Under the pieces are notes generated by a model. That model saw only the letters and a list, made by a program, of their open reading frames with translations. It ran no database searches and had not been told where the DNA came from. Below are positions 34,421 to 43,400 of a DNA stretch of 64,000 nucleotides, in pieces. Location: the NCBI RefSeq assembly GCF_008014675.1, contig NZ_VOXD01000021.1, positions 22,929 through 86,928 on the forward strand. The letters run 5' to 3'. Origin of the DNA: Neolewinella aurantiaca. Lineage in GTDB: Bacteria > Bacteroidota > Bacteroidia > Chitinophagales > Saprospiraceae. The translations under genes were made by a program, and so were the position numbers. Numbering within the stretch: position 1 is the stretch's first letter; each line of letters begins with the position of its first letter.

Positions 34421-34464
34421 AAAAAACGGCTGATCTCCAGGCAAGGAGATCAGCCGTTTTTTTT
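34421..34464. terminator. Bidirectional intrinsic terminator
   Basis: AAAAAACGGCTGATCTCC (34421-34438) and GGAGATCAGCCGTTTTTT form a near-perfect 18-bp stem with an AGGCAA loop; the A-run and T-run serve both strands. It lies between the convergent FKBP and crotonase genes. Confidence 0.93.
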
Positions 34465-34493
34465 ATGGATAAAATGCAAATTACCCATCCATT

Positions 34494-35276
34494 CTATTTC
34501 CCCTTGAAGTCCGCTTTACGCTTCTCAACAAAGGCAGAAGCACCTTCCATAAAGTCTTCAGTAGAAGATGCCCGGCCGAAGGCTTCAGCTTCAGCCACGA
34601 AATCGCTGCTGGCATAGTAAGCGTTGATGGCCCGGATGGACTCCTCGATCGCAACGGGACCTTTGGTCCCGATCGTTTGGAGCAACTCCAGCGCCTTGGC
34701 CATTGCCTCTCCGGCGGGGAGGCAGTAGTTCACAAGGCCGAGCGTATGTGCTTCGACGGCGTTGATCATGTTACCCGTCAGGGTAAGTTCCATTGCTTTC
34801 CCTTTACCGATCAACTGATTGAGTCGTTGGGTACCGCCGTAGCCGGGGATGATGCCGAGGTTCACTTCGGGCTGACCAAAGCGGGCAGTTTCGTGGGCAA
34901 TCCGCATATGACAGGCCATCGCCAGTTCACAACCTCCGCCGAGGGCAAAACCATTAACCAGGGCAAGCACCGGACGGTGAAAATTCTCGATAAGGAAGAA
35001 AACGTCCTGCCCGCGGGTAGCCATCTCCTTGCCGGAGCCTTCGGAGGCAACGCCGATGAATTCTTTAATGTCGGCTCCGGCAACAAAGGCACGGTCTCCT
35101 GATCCGGTCAGCAGTACACCGATGATGTCCTTACGGTCGGCGTAGTCCTTCCCGAACAATTGCTCGAGTTCACTCATCGTCTGCTGATTCAGCGCGTTGA
35201 GGGCTTTGGGGCGGTTGATCGTTACGTGAAGGATGTTCTCTTTTTCCTCGACGAGGAGGTTTTCGTACTTTAGCAT
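34494..35276 (-). CDS. Enoyl-CoA hydratase/isomerase family protein (crotonase)
   Basis: A 260-residue cytoplasmic enzyme. The crotonase oxyanion-hole motifs AGADIKEF and GFALGGGCELAMAC are intact, with the first catalytic Glu in GGGCELA and the second in PEVNLGIIPGYGGTQRL. The N-terminal NRPKALNALN is typical. It probably hydrates short- to medium-chain enoyl-CoA in fatty-acid or amino-acid breakdown; the exact substrate cannot be read from sequence. Single gene, with ctlX 114 bp upstream on the same strand. Confidence 0.93.
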   Translation of the reverse strand: MLKYENLLVEEKENILHVTINRPKALNALNQQTMSELEQLFGKDYADRKDIIGVLLTGSGDRAFVAGADIKEFIGVASEGSGKEMATRGQDVFFLIENFHRPVLALVNGFALGGGCELAMACHMRIAHETARFGQPEVNLGIIPGYGGTQRLNQLIGKGKAMELTLTGNMINAVEAHTLGLVNYCLPAGEAMAKALELLQTIGTKGPVAIEESIRAINAYYASSDFVAEAEAFGRASSTEDFMEGASAFVEKRKADFKGK

Positions 35277-35390
35277 GAGTTAGATATTAAGCTATTTGAT
35301 GATTGATTTTTGGTTTGCCGGAAGCGTAACTTCCAACCTGGCCGAAGCGAAACCCGCCGGAGGTGACGAACGGCAAGGTTGCAACTGGTT

Positions 35391-36308
35391 TTATTTGCCC
35401 GGAAGGAAAATTTCGGAGATCATACAACGTGCGCTTCCACCGCCATATTTCTCGATCACGGGCAATGCTGCGTGTATGATCGGCGCTCCGAGGGCTTCTT
35501 TCTGAGCCGGATCAAGGGCATTAAATGCCGTCGTTGACATCACCCAGGCTGGTCCGTTCGGTGTAGTGACTTCCAGTGCGTTGCCGGCAAAGTTGTCTAC
35601 CTGATCGAGTGAAAGACCGATAATTTTCTTTCCCGTCAGGGCGAGGCTCTCCGTCAGTTTGGATTTTTCGGCGGGGTCACGGACGCTGTCCAGACACACC
35701 AGCGCGACATCTGTGCCTACGGCAAGCATCACGTTAGTGTGGTAAATCACTCCTCCGCGTTTATCCAGAGCGTCGAAAGTAATCGGAGCGTAGTCCATCG
35801 CCATGCACCAGTCTGCGATGGCAGCAGGAGTAGCCCGCTCCGAGTGGCAGGCGTAGGCGATCCGGTTCTGACGATCAAGGACGAGACTGCCCGTTCCTTC
35901 CAGGATTCGTCCGTCGTTTTCCCAGTGTTCCAGCGCCAGTGTACGGTTGATGGTGTGGTCACGGTCCAGCACTTCGAGCACGTCTTGTCTGCGCTCGATC
36001 CGACGTTGTGGCCAGAACATAGGGTAGGTTACGTACAGGCCATCATCGTGGGTACTGAACCAATTGTTGGGGAATACGGAATCGGGAGTGGGGATGCCCT
36101 CCTGATCGTCCATTACGGTTATGCGCAGGCCATTGGCCCGTAAAACTTCAACGTAGTTATCGAACTCTTTCTGCGCAGCGGCGGCGATCTCGCGCTGGTG
36201 CTCAGGCGGAGCAATTTCCTGGAAGAGGTTATCGATGTGCGTAGGACTACCGATGGCGAAGTCGCGCGGGCGGACCATCAGCAGGTGGTGGGTGGATTGT
36301 TTGGTCAT
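35391..36308 (-). CDS. ctlX: Citrulline utilization hydrolase CtlX-type (arginine deiminase-related)
   Basis: A 305-residue protein of the guanidino-group-modifying superfamily, which use a Cys-His-Glu/Asp active site. Motifs seen: DSVFPNNWFSTH near residues 74-85, EGTGSLVLDR, YHTNVMLAVG (catalytic His) and the terminal GGGSARCMISEIF with the nucleophilic Cys at about residue 295. This layout matches CtlX proteins rather than arginine deiminase (ArcA), which is longer. The precise reaction in this organism is inferred from family only. A TACCTTAC box lies about 25 bp upstream. No other citrulline or arginine genes are nearby. Confidence 0.85.
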   Translation of the reverse strand: MTKQSTHHLLMVRPRDFAIGSPTHIDNLFQEIAPPEHQREIAAAAQKEFDNYVEVLRANGLRITVMDDQEGIPTPDSVFPNNWFSTHDDGLYVTYPMFWPQRRIERRQDVLEVLDRDHTINRTLALEHWENDGRILEGTGSLVLDRQNRIAYACHSERATPAAIADWCMAMDYAPITFDALDKRGGVIYHTNVMLAVGTDVALVCLDSVRDPAEKSKLTESLALTGKKIIGLSLDQVDNFAGNALEVTTPNGPAWVMSTTAFNALDPAQKEALGAPIIHAALPVIEKYGGGSARCMISEIFLPGK

Positions 36309-36394
36309 TGGCTTGGTTAAGGCTCTTTAAGGACAGGTAAGGTAAGTTGGTTCTTTGGTTCGTTATGATCTGAGGTAGCGCGTCGCGCGCAGGA

Positions 36395-37519
36395 CTACTG
36401 CAGCAAGGAAAGTACCTTTTCGCGCTCCTCCTTCGTATTGGCGTTGGTGAAAGGGGCTTCGTTTTCCACTACCAACTCTTTTACATCGCTATTGATCAAT
36501 ACTTTACGCGGGCAGGCATACCCCATGGCCAGGAATTGCAATAACCGCGGGTAAGCCTTCGGTTCGTAGATGGCAACGAGAGGTTCAGGAAATCGCTGGG
36601 ACGAAAGCTGGTAGGCTGTGGCGAGTTTGCCGGAGGCTCGGGCTTCGATCAATGCAGAAATTTGTTCTTTTTCGAGCAGAGGAAGGTCGCAGGCGAGCAC
36701 GAGCCAGGCGGCGTTGGGATCGGTAAGGAAGGCGGTGGCAATGGCGCCGGCGGCGCCCAGGCCGGGGAAGCGATCAGCCAGGTTAGGGAAATTGCCCACG
36801 GGCTCCTGCCCGGGTTCAGCGACGGAGATATGGACACTTCCGGGGAGTAATTCATCACAGATAGATGCCAGGCGTTCGGCTTCCGTCTGGCCATCGGAAC
36901 GGTAAACGAGGTCGGCTTTACGTTCGCCCATCCGTTCACTTTTGCCGCCGGTAAGGATGAGGGTTTTCAGGGCGGGGACGCGGGTGCCAAGTAAGTTGAG
37001 AAGCAGGGGTAAGACCATGTTTTCTGCTTCCGACAGCGTGCAGACCAGCGGAGCGGGCCGATCGGCCAATTGTTCCTCCAACCAAGCCGGCACCTGCTGC
37101 CGAGCCTCATCTACCATCACGATCGCCGACACATCAGTCAGTTGCTCTTGGCGGCGCTCCAGGGTACTCGCTTTCTGCTCGTCGACGAACACGATCTGGT
37201 GCGCGGCGGGATAATGATTTCCGTTGACGAGGGCACAATCATAGTGGCCGCGCTGAAGCCGTTCGTCGTACTCATTCCAGCCTTCGGCTGGCGTACCGAA
37301 GCGCTTATTGCCCGTTTGGAACAACTTGCCGGCAAGCGGATCAGCATGGTCTCCGATCACCGTAAGGGTATTGTGATCGGGCTGAAGTTTTTCGGCCCAT
37401 TCAACGATGAGCTTATCCATTACAGCGCAGGTGGAACCAACAAGGGCTATATCCGTACGGGCGTAATGATCGCCTTCAGGACGGGTCAGGGGCGGATGTT
37501 TCTGGTGTGGCTTTTTCAT
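36395..37519 (-). CDS. mobA: Molybdenum cofactor guanylyltransferase MobA with an N-terminal MobB-like extension
   Basis: A 374-residue protein. The C-terminal half (about 185-374) is a MobA-type nucleotidyltransferase that attaches GMP to molybdopterin: LILTGGKSERMG is the GTP-binding start, LACDLPLLEK the metal-binding motif. The N-terminal about 180 residues resemble a MobB-like domain, but the expected GxxGxGKT P-loop is not present; the corresponding place reads LVGSTCAVMDKLI, so this part is probably not an active GTPase. Its ATG overlaps the TGA of moeA by 4 bp, so the two are translated together. Confidence 0.82.
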   Translation of the reverse strand: MKKPHQKHPPLTRPEGDHYARTDIALVGSTCAVMDKLIVEWAEKLQPDHNTLTVIGDHADPLAGKLFQTGNKRFGTPAEGWNEYDERLQRGHYDCALVNGNHYPAAHQIVFVDEQKASTLERRQEQLTDVSAIVMVDEARQQVPAWLEEQLADRPAPLVCTLSEAENMVLPLLLNLLGTRVPALKTLILTGGKSERMGERKADLVYRSDGQTEAERLASICDELLPGSVHISVAEPGQEPVGNFPNLADRFPGLGAAGAIATAFLTDPNAAWLVLACDLPLLEKEQISALIEARASGKLATAYQLSSQRFPEPLVAIYEPKAYPRLLQFLAMGYACPRKVLINSDVKELVVENEAPFTNANTKEEREKVLSLLQ

Positions 37520-38706
37520 AGAATCTTATCGAAAGGAATAAACGGAAAAGCCTCGCCGGCCTTAAAAGTTGAACGTTCGCGCGGTAAAACCAGCAACCCA
37601 TCGGCCCTCAGCATGCTGGACGCATCGCCCGATCCTGCGTTGGCAACTGGTTGTACGCACTGGGTCGCAGGATCGGTTGATACGACCTGAAAGAGCGTGA
37701 GGTCTTTGCCGAACGAAAAATCCATTGCTAGGGACCTGAGCTCTTCACGAGTGGCAATGCCCAGGTTTTGGCGCAGAAACGGGCCTACGTAAGCGAGCAA
37801 CCCCGTTAGGCTCGAAACCGGATTCCCCGGCAGACCGAAGACCATCGTTTCGTCGGTTCGCCCTACCCAAATCGGTTTACCGGGTCGCTGAGCAACCCGG
37901 TGCAACAGTTTCCGGACGCCGAGATTCGCCAGCACTTCGGGGAGAAAGTCGTATTTCCCCTTCGAGACCCCGCCGCTGAAAATGAGGACATCGTTCCGGG
38001 CAAGTAAGGTTGTGATCGCAGTAGTGAGCTCGGCCTTATCGTCGGCCAAATGATGAGTCGAAGCTTCGATGCCAGCCGTTGCCAGCTGGTGCCGGAGATG
38101 AAATACGTTCGACATCCGAATCTGGTGTGGCAGGGGCTTTTCTGCTACCCCGACAAGTTCGTCGCCGGTGGCGATGATGGCTACACGGGGTAGTTTTTTT
38201 ACGCGTACGTCGGCGTAGCCGCAGCCCGCCAGAAGATTGATAGCTGCACCACCGATGCGCGCGCCGGGAGAGAGCAGTTCCTGCCCCTCTTCGACATCGC
38301 TGCCCCGCCAGTGGATGTTTTTACTATCCTCAATTCCTTCCGGAAGTAAGAATTCCGAACCTTTACGGACCAGGTCTTCATAGCGAATGACGGTAGTTGT
38401 TCCGGGTGGAAGCACCGCCCCCGTCATTACTTCGAGGCAGCCACCGGGATCGGTCAGTGTAACCGGTTTGGTTCCCGCAGCAACGATGCCGGCAACGGGG
38501 AAGCTGCGCTTCCCTGAAGCATAGGCGGCGTAGTGGATGGCGATGCCATCCATCGTTACCCGGTCGTAAGGCGGTTGAGGGCGGTCGGTCAGGAGTGGCG
38601 CGGCAAGAATGCGGCCTCCGGCCGCAGCCAGCCGGACGTCTTCTTCGCCCCAGCAGAAGTCCTGAGAGAGCGTTATGTCTTTTGCGTTGTGATAGTCGGT
38701 CAACAT
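37516..38706 (-). CDS. moeA: Molybdopterin molybdenumtransferase MoeA
   Basis: A 396-residue cytoplasmic enzyme that inserts molybdate into adenylated molybdopterin. Domain-defining segments are DRPQPPYDRVTMDGIAI near residue 40, identified by its PPYDRVTMDG core, EVMTGAVLPPGTTTVIRYED, VAIIATGDELV and the SGGVSKGKYDFL motif, cited by core. VFGLPGNPVSS is the conserved C-terminal loop. The ATG at 38706 is chosen; the frame could begin with a TTG three codons earlier. A 4-bp overlap links it to mobA. No other cofactor genes or molybdoenzymes are in the window. Confidence 0.93.
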   Translation of the reverse strand: MLTDYHNAKDITLSQDFCWGEEDVRLAAAGGRILAAPLLTDRPQPPYDRVTMDGIAIHYAAYASGKRSFPVAGIVAAGTKPVTLTDPGGCLEVMTGAVLPPGTTTVIRYEDLVRKGSEFLLPEGIEDSKNIHWRGSDVEEGQELLSPGARIGGAAINLLAGCGYADVRVKKLPRVAIIATGDELVGVAEKPLPHQIRMSNVFHLRHQLATAGIEASTHHLADDKAELTTAITTLLARNDVLIFSGGVSKGKYDFLPEVLANLGVRKLLHRVAQRPGKPIWVGRTDETMVFGLPGNPVSSLTGLLAYVGPFLRQNLGIATREELRSLAMDFSFGKDLTLFQVVSTDPATQCVQPVANAGSGDASSMLRADGLLVLPRERSTFKAGEAFPFIPFDKIL

Positions 38707-38891
38707 AGGAGGCAAGGTAACTCAGATCGGTGGCATTTTTGGCTTCTGCGGCGCGATCCTGCGACAATGTTACGGTGTTTTCTTTTTTGAAGAGAAGTGC
38801 CCGGACTCAGTCGTTGAGCAGGATGCAACCCTTGGATACCGGGATCGTCATTCTTGTAAGAACAGGTCTGGGCAGGATTCCTTAAAGTCCT

Positions 38892-38899
38892 TATTTTTG
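38892..38899 (+). promoter_or_regulatory. Putative -7 box TATTTTTG
   Basis: A perfect TAnnTTTG match 22 nt before the ATG of the coiled-coil protein at 38922. Confidence 0.55.
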
Positions 38900-38921
38900 T
38901 ATTCACCACAACCAATCAACC

Positions 38922-39953
38922 ATGAAACTGTATTTCACCCTATTTGGTCTGCTGCTAAGCGTAGCAACCATTTCTGCTGCGGAGAGCGATGCTCTTTCAA
39001 CTTTCTCTGCACCTGCGGCAGCGGCTACTCAAATCGACAGTTTGCCCGGCGGGCGCCATAAAGTGAGTTCGTACCGCAATGGATCTTCGATTGAATTTAC
39101 CGTAGAGGACCATGAAATCAAATCGCTGAAAGTTGACGGAGAGGAGGTTCCGGCCAGTAAATACGACCAGTATATGGACCGGGTCGAGAATCTGCTGGGT
39201 ACCGGTACCGACAATCAGCATATCGGCTCTGGCATGGGCATGTTCTCCGATGAGGAGTCATTGCAAAAAATGGAAGAGCATTTCGAAAAATTGGGCGAGA
39301 GCTTCGAATTACGTTTCGAAAACCTGGGCGAAGACTTCGAACGGATGGGTGAACGCCTTGGCGAAAGCATCGAACGAATGTTCGAGTTCGATGGAAACGG
39401 CAACACCATGCGTTTCGAATTCCGGGGCGATGACGGTAGCTGGTTCATTGACAGTACCGGCATCGACGAATCGTTTGAATGGCACTCCAACGGGATGGAC
39501 CCCAAAGGGCTGAATCAGGACATACCCACCGGAGAGCACCACCAGGCCGAAGAAGAAATTCGGGAAATGGAGACGATGATTGAGCAGTTAGAGCGCAAAA
39601 AGGCCCGCATGAAGGCCGACCTGGAGCGCCAGGAAAGAGACATTGAACTGCAGCAACGGGACATGGAACGGCAGGAGCGCAGCGCAGCACGCGAGCTGCG
39701 CAGTATCGAGCGTCAAGAGATGAGAATGGAGCGCCGCGAAGCCAGCTACGAAGTGCTGGTGGAACAACTTCAGCGCGAAGGCCTGATCGAAGGCAACGAT
39801 CTACTGAGGAAACTTTCCGTTGATGCTCAGAAGTTGAAAGTGAACGGTAAGAAGGTCTCTGAGGAAGGCCACGCCCGCTTTCTGGAACTTTACGAGCAAC
39901 AGACCGGCCGGGCGATTAACGGCAAAACATCCATCTCGATCACGATGGATTGA
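38922..39953 (+). CDS. Exported coiled-coil protein of unknown function
   Basis: A 343-residue protein with a signal peptide (MKLYFTLFGLLLSVATISAA). Residues about 105-160 contain four or five imperfect repeats of an F/L-G-E amphipathic motif (LGESFELRFENLGEDFERMG, then LGESIERMFEF). Residues about 205-290 are a very charged coiled coil of Glu/Arg/Gln. The end, GLIEGNDLLRKLSVDAQKL then VNGKKVSEEGHARFLELYE, cited by core VNGKKVSEE, resembles the C-terminal tail of BlaR1-type M56 peptidases of Bacteroidota. Probably periplasmic; function unknown. Confidence 0.75.
   Translation: MKLYFTLFGLLLSVATISAAESDALSTFSAPAAAATQIDSLPGGRHKVSSYRNGSSIEFTVEDHEIKSLKVDGEEVPASKYDQYMDRVENLLGTGTDNQHIGSGMGMFSDEESLQKMEEHFEKLGESFELRFENLGEDFERMGERLGESIERMFEFDGNGNTMRFEFRGDDGSWFIDSTGIDESFEWHSNGMDPKGLNQDIPTGEHHQAEEEIREMETMIEQLERKKARMKADLERQERDIELQQRDMERQERSAARELRSIERQEMRMERREASYEVLVEQLQREGLIEGNDLLRKLSVDAQKLKVNGKKVSEEGHARFLELYEQQTGRAINGKTSISITMD
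38987..39025 (-). repeat. Dispersed-element-like sequence in the 38922 gene
   Basis: Minus-strand core GCCGCTGCCGCAGGTGCA at 39008-39025, diverged at its 5' end. Tail GAGAAAGTTGAAAGAGCATC with a further G. It reads SAPAAA in the protein. Confidence 0.4.
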
Positions 39954-39984
39954 GTTTGGGCCTAAAAGATTGAAGGTCTGGCGT

Positions 39985-40021
39985 AAGGGCTGAGTTGGAG
40001 GTAATCTCCGGCTCAGCCCTT
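39985..40021. terminator. Stem-loop between convergent genes
   Basis: AAGGGCTGAG (39985-39994) pairs with CTCAGCCCTT (40012-40021) and an inner GGAG/CTCC stem extends it. There is no T-run, so factor-independent termination is uncertain. It overlaps the last codons of the lytTR gene. Confidence 0.5.
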
Positions 40022-40396
40022 GCCAATTACGCGGATACGTCTGAATAGTTCTTCGCGGCAATTCCGGGAGAGTGGCAGGGTTTTCTTGCCGGTACGAAGG
40101 GCCTTGTCTCCGATTCCATCAATATGAAGAACGTTGGCCAGGTAAGAGCGATGGATACGTATGATATTGCCCTGAGGCAGTTGGCGCTCCAGGGCGCCAA
40201 GGGAAAGAGAGAGGGTGAATTCACGACCGTCGGTAGTAACCAGGTGGCAATAGGCTCGATTGGCTTCTACGTAGCGGATTTCGGAGGTCATGATTCGCGT
40301 CATTCGTTTTTTGTAGTGCACGTAGATCCGATCCCGACGCGGGTCGGGAGATCGTGGGTCGCTGGTGATGGTGAGTTGTCCGGATTGAAAAGCCAT
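40013..40396 (-). CDS. Stand-alone LytTR DNA-binding regulator
   Basis: A 127-residue cytoplasmic protein consisting almost only of a LytTR DNA-binding domain: RIYVHYKKRMTRIMTSEIRYVEAN, identified by IRYVEANRAYCHLVT, followed by GREFTLSLSLGALERQLP, FIRIHRSYLAN-type text (here IIRIHRSYLANVLHID), and a C-terminal TLPLSRNCREELFRRI. There is no receiver domain; the 17-residue extension from a TTG at 40447 would not add one. It is downstream of the kinase gene on the same strand, 96 bp away. A pair of CTTTCCGAAGG repeats 61-92 bp upstream of the ATG is a likely binding site. Confidence 0.88.
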   Translation of the reverse strand: MAFQSGQLTITSDPRSPDPRRDRIYVHYKKRMTRIMTSEIRYVEANRAYCHLVTTDGREFTLSLSLGALERQLPQGNIIRIHRSYLANVLHIDGIGDKALRTGKKTLPLSRNCREELFRRIRVIGKG

Positions 40397-40456
40397 AGCG
40401 TATGAGTTGTGTTCTGGTCCAAAACTCAGGACTGAAGTGAACGGCAACGAATGGTT

Positions 40457-40488
40457 CTTTCCGAAGGGTGGCTTTCCCTTTCCGAAGG
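40457..40488. promoter_or_regulatory. Putative LytTR operator: CTTTCCGAAGG direct repeat, 21-bp spacing
   Basis: CTTTCCGAAGG at 40457-40467 and again at 40478-40488, start-to-start 21 bp (two helical turns). It lies between the kinase stop codon and the lytTR start. LytTR proteins bind paired direct repeats two turns apart. Confidence 0.72.
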
Positions 40489-40492
40489 GGAG

Positions 40493-43400
40493 TCAGGATG
40501 GTCGTTCATTGAACCGCAACTCTGTTTTGAGTCCTCCATCATTTACTTCGTTGAGGGTTCCTCCCAACTGCCGGGAAAGGAGGTCTACCAGGCGGGTACC
40601 GAAGCCGGATCCGGTGGCCGGCGCGTCGAAGTCTTTGCCGGAGCCGTTGTCTTTGACCCGAAGGAGGTAACTGTTTCCTTCCTTGCTCAGCCCGACTTCC
40701 ACTGCACCTGCGGCCTCGCCCTCAGCAGCCGAGCCAAACGCATACTTGATGGTGTTGGTGAGCAGTTCGTTGACGATTAAACCGAGGGGGACGGCGGTAT
40801 CGACATCCAGTTCCAGAGGGGACATTTTGACGTCGACCTTGATTCGTTCTTCTGCTTCGTAGGTTTCCAGTAAGCTTTCTGCGAGGTTATTGAAATAGTC
40901 TTCCATCTCAATGGCCGCCAGGTTATCTCCCTGGTACAGTTTCTGGTGCAAGAGGCCCATGCTTTGCACCCGGCTTTGTCCGGCCTGCATGGCGTCACGT
41001 GCATCTGAATCGGCGAGTCCTACCGACTGCAGTTCCAGAAGGCTGGAAACGACCTCGAGGTTATTTTTTACGCGGTGATGGATTTCTTTGAGGAGAAGTT
41101 CGTTCTGATCGTTCTTCAGTTTGATCTCATCGCGTTGTTCCCGGACGACTTCGGCTTCCTGCAGGGCTAGGGCTTCCGCCTGCCGGCGGAGCTGAAAGCG
41201 CAGGTACCAGCGGATCATCAGGGCGAGTAAGCCCAGACCAATGAGCGCCGCCCACCAAGTCAGGTACCAGGGGGGAGAGACTTCGATCTTAGTCGGAACC
41301 TCGTTCTCCACCCAATCTCCGTTCGTTGTTTGGGACCGGACCCTGAATTTATAGACCTTGGGGAACAGGTAGGCGGGCAAGTTGGTGTACCGAAGGTTGG
41401 CGTCTTTAGACCAATCCGACCATTCTTCATCGTAGCCTTCCAGTTTGGTTTGATATTGTTTTTTCCTGTTATCATAATCCAGGGCAGCATAACTGAAATA
41501 AGCTTCATTTTTTCCCCAGCCATTCTGGTATAAATCGTTTTCTCTCACGTAGAGGGCAAAGGAGTCTTTTGCGTGCCTTGCTAACTCCGGACGATAAGCC
41601 GCCAGCCCTTTTTCAGACCCGAAAAAGATGGTTCCGGTTTCGTCTAGTACCGTACACTGTGGTCCGTATCCGATTTCGCCACGAAGGCCATCTGCTTTAC
41701 GGATGACATTGAGTAATTCGTAGTTCTCCAAATGCACTTCACACAGCCCCAAACCGGTGATAACCCACGCCCGGTTTCGGTCTGGATCAAAAGCAATGTC
41801 AGTGGGGGTGCGTAAGGTGTCTTGCAAAGAGACGAATTCCCGAGCTTTAAGCGTATTAAGATCAAGGATCAATACTCCACCGGGAACACCAGCCCAGAGC
41901 TCATTTTCCCATTTTCGTATGATCGTTATGGCGGGGAATACAACATCATTCCAAATCAGGGGAATGTGTTCAAAAAGCCCCGTATCCCGGACGCCGGCAT
42001 AGGATCTGTTTTTAGAAACAGCCTTGCCTTTGGTTGCGAGGCGCTGCACTTCCTCGAAGGTAAATGGCTCTTTGGAGCGGAAAACACCCGTCTGGATGTT
42101 AGCTGCAATAAGATGCTCCTGCTCGTCTTTTTCATAAAAAGTCAGGACTGCTGTTTCCAGGCCTGTTTCCTTTGTAAAAAGGTACCAGGGCTCATCGTCA
42201 GAGAGTACCATTCCGAAGGTGCCATTCCCTCCCCAGATGGATGGAACCGGGTCTCCACCAGATGCTCTTTCCAAATTTAATGCACTTGGGACGTAGGACA
42301 AAAGTGAGGGAATCTGATGGATGAGGTAAGGCCGGTCAAATAAATTGAGGGTTTTACTGGCCACCCTGATATCGTGAGGGTTTGATTCGGGGGTAAGTAA
42401 ATTGACGCCGCTTTGACGGGAGGAAGCCCAAATTCGCCCTTCATCATCGGATGCGACTCCCAAAACCTGTGGATAGGGTAAACCTTCTGCTTCGCCGACT
42501 GCAGTCCAGGTGCCTTCTTCCGAACGAAGAAGTAGCCCCTGAGAAGTACCGATGGTCAGCCACTTCCCTTCGGGTCCGGTCATTCGGGCCGCCTGTACAG
42601 TAGCTTCATCTCCCAGGCCGGTACTCAAGCCGGTAGAATGCAGGTTCGGGCTCAAATAAGCCCGGTAGTCTACCGGCATTCTCGCCAGGCCATCGTTGGT
42701 GGCCAACCAAATATTACCGGTCCTTCCCTTAAAGATATCGAGTAAGGGTTTGACATTGAGGTCCAGAGCAGAATCGTAAATCCGGCGGATAGAGAGTGTG
42801 TTGGTGTTGATCTCGATCAGATTGCCAGTCGATAGAACCAGCATTGTTTCGTTATCAGGAAATACAAAATTTTCCTTCACAACTCCCATCTCCAGCTCCC
42901 GGATATTATTCTTAATGTCTTCCAGCGGTTTGGCTAGAGGAGCGTCTGCCATAAACAGTCTTTCTGCCCCCTTCCAATACAGGCGGTCACCGGGTCCAAA
43001 ATGGATGTTTCCAACTGTACTTCCCGGAAGTTCTACTTGTTCCATGGTGTCTCCCACCTCATAGTCGATTGGAACACGATAAAGCCGGCTCGCATCCCGG
43101 TCGAGCAGATAAGCCTGCTGCTCCTTGAAAGCTATCATTAAACCACCAAACACACCGGTTGGCGGTGCAATGGTATCAGCAGAAACAGTCCCCTCGGCAT
43201 CGACATGATACCGGATCAGCAAGCTATCTACTGATGCCGCCCAGAGGTTGCCCAGCTCATCCTTCTTAAGAGCAGAGACCTCTACATCCAAAAGAGGTAA
43301 TCCGGGCAGAGAATCGAGAAACACTACGTCCTTGGGGAGAATTCCATTAAGGAAGGGCTTGCTGGATCGCTGAACACCACCTCTCTCAGAAGCTGTGTTT

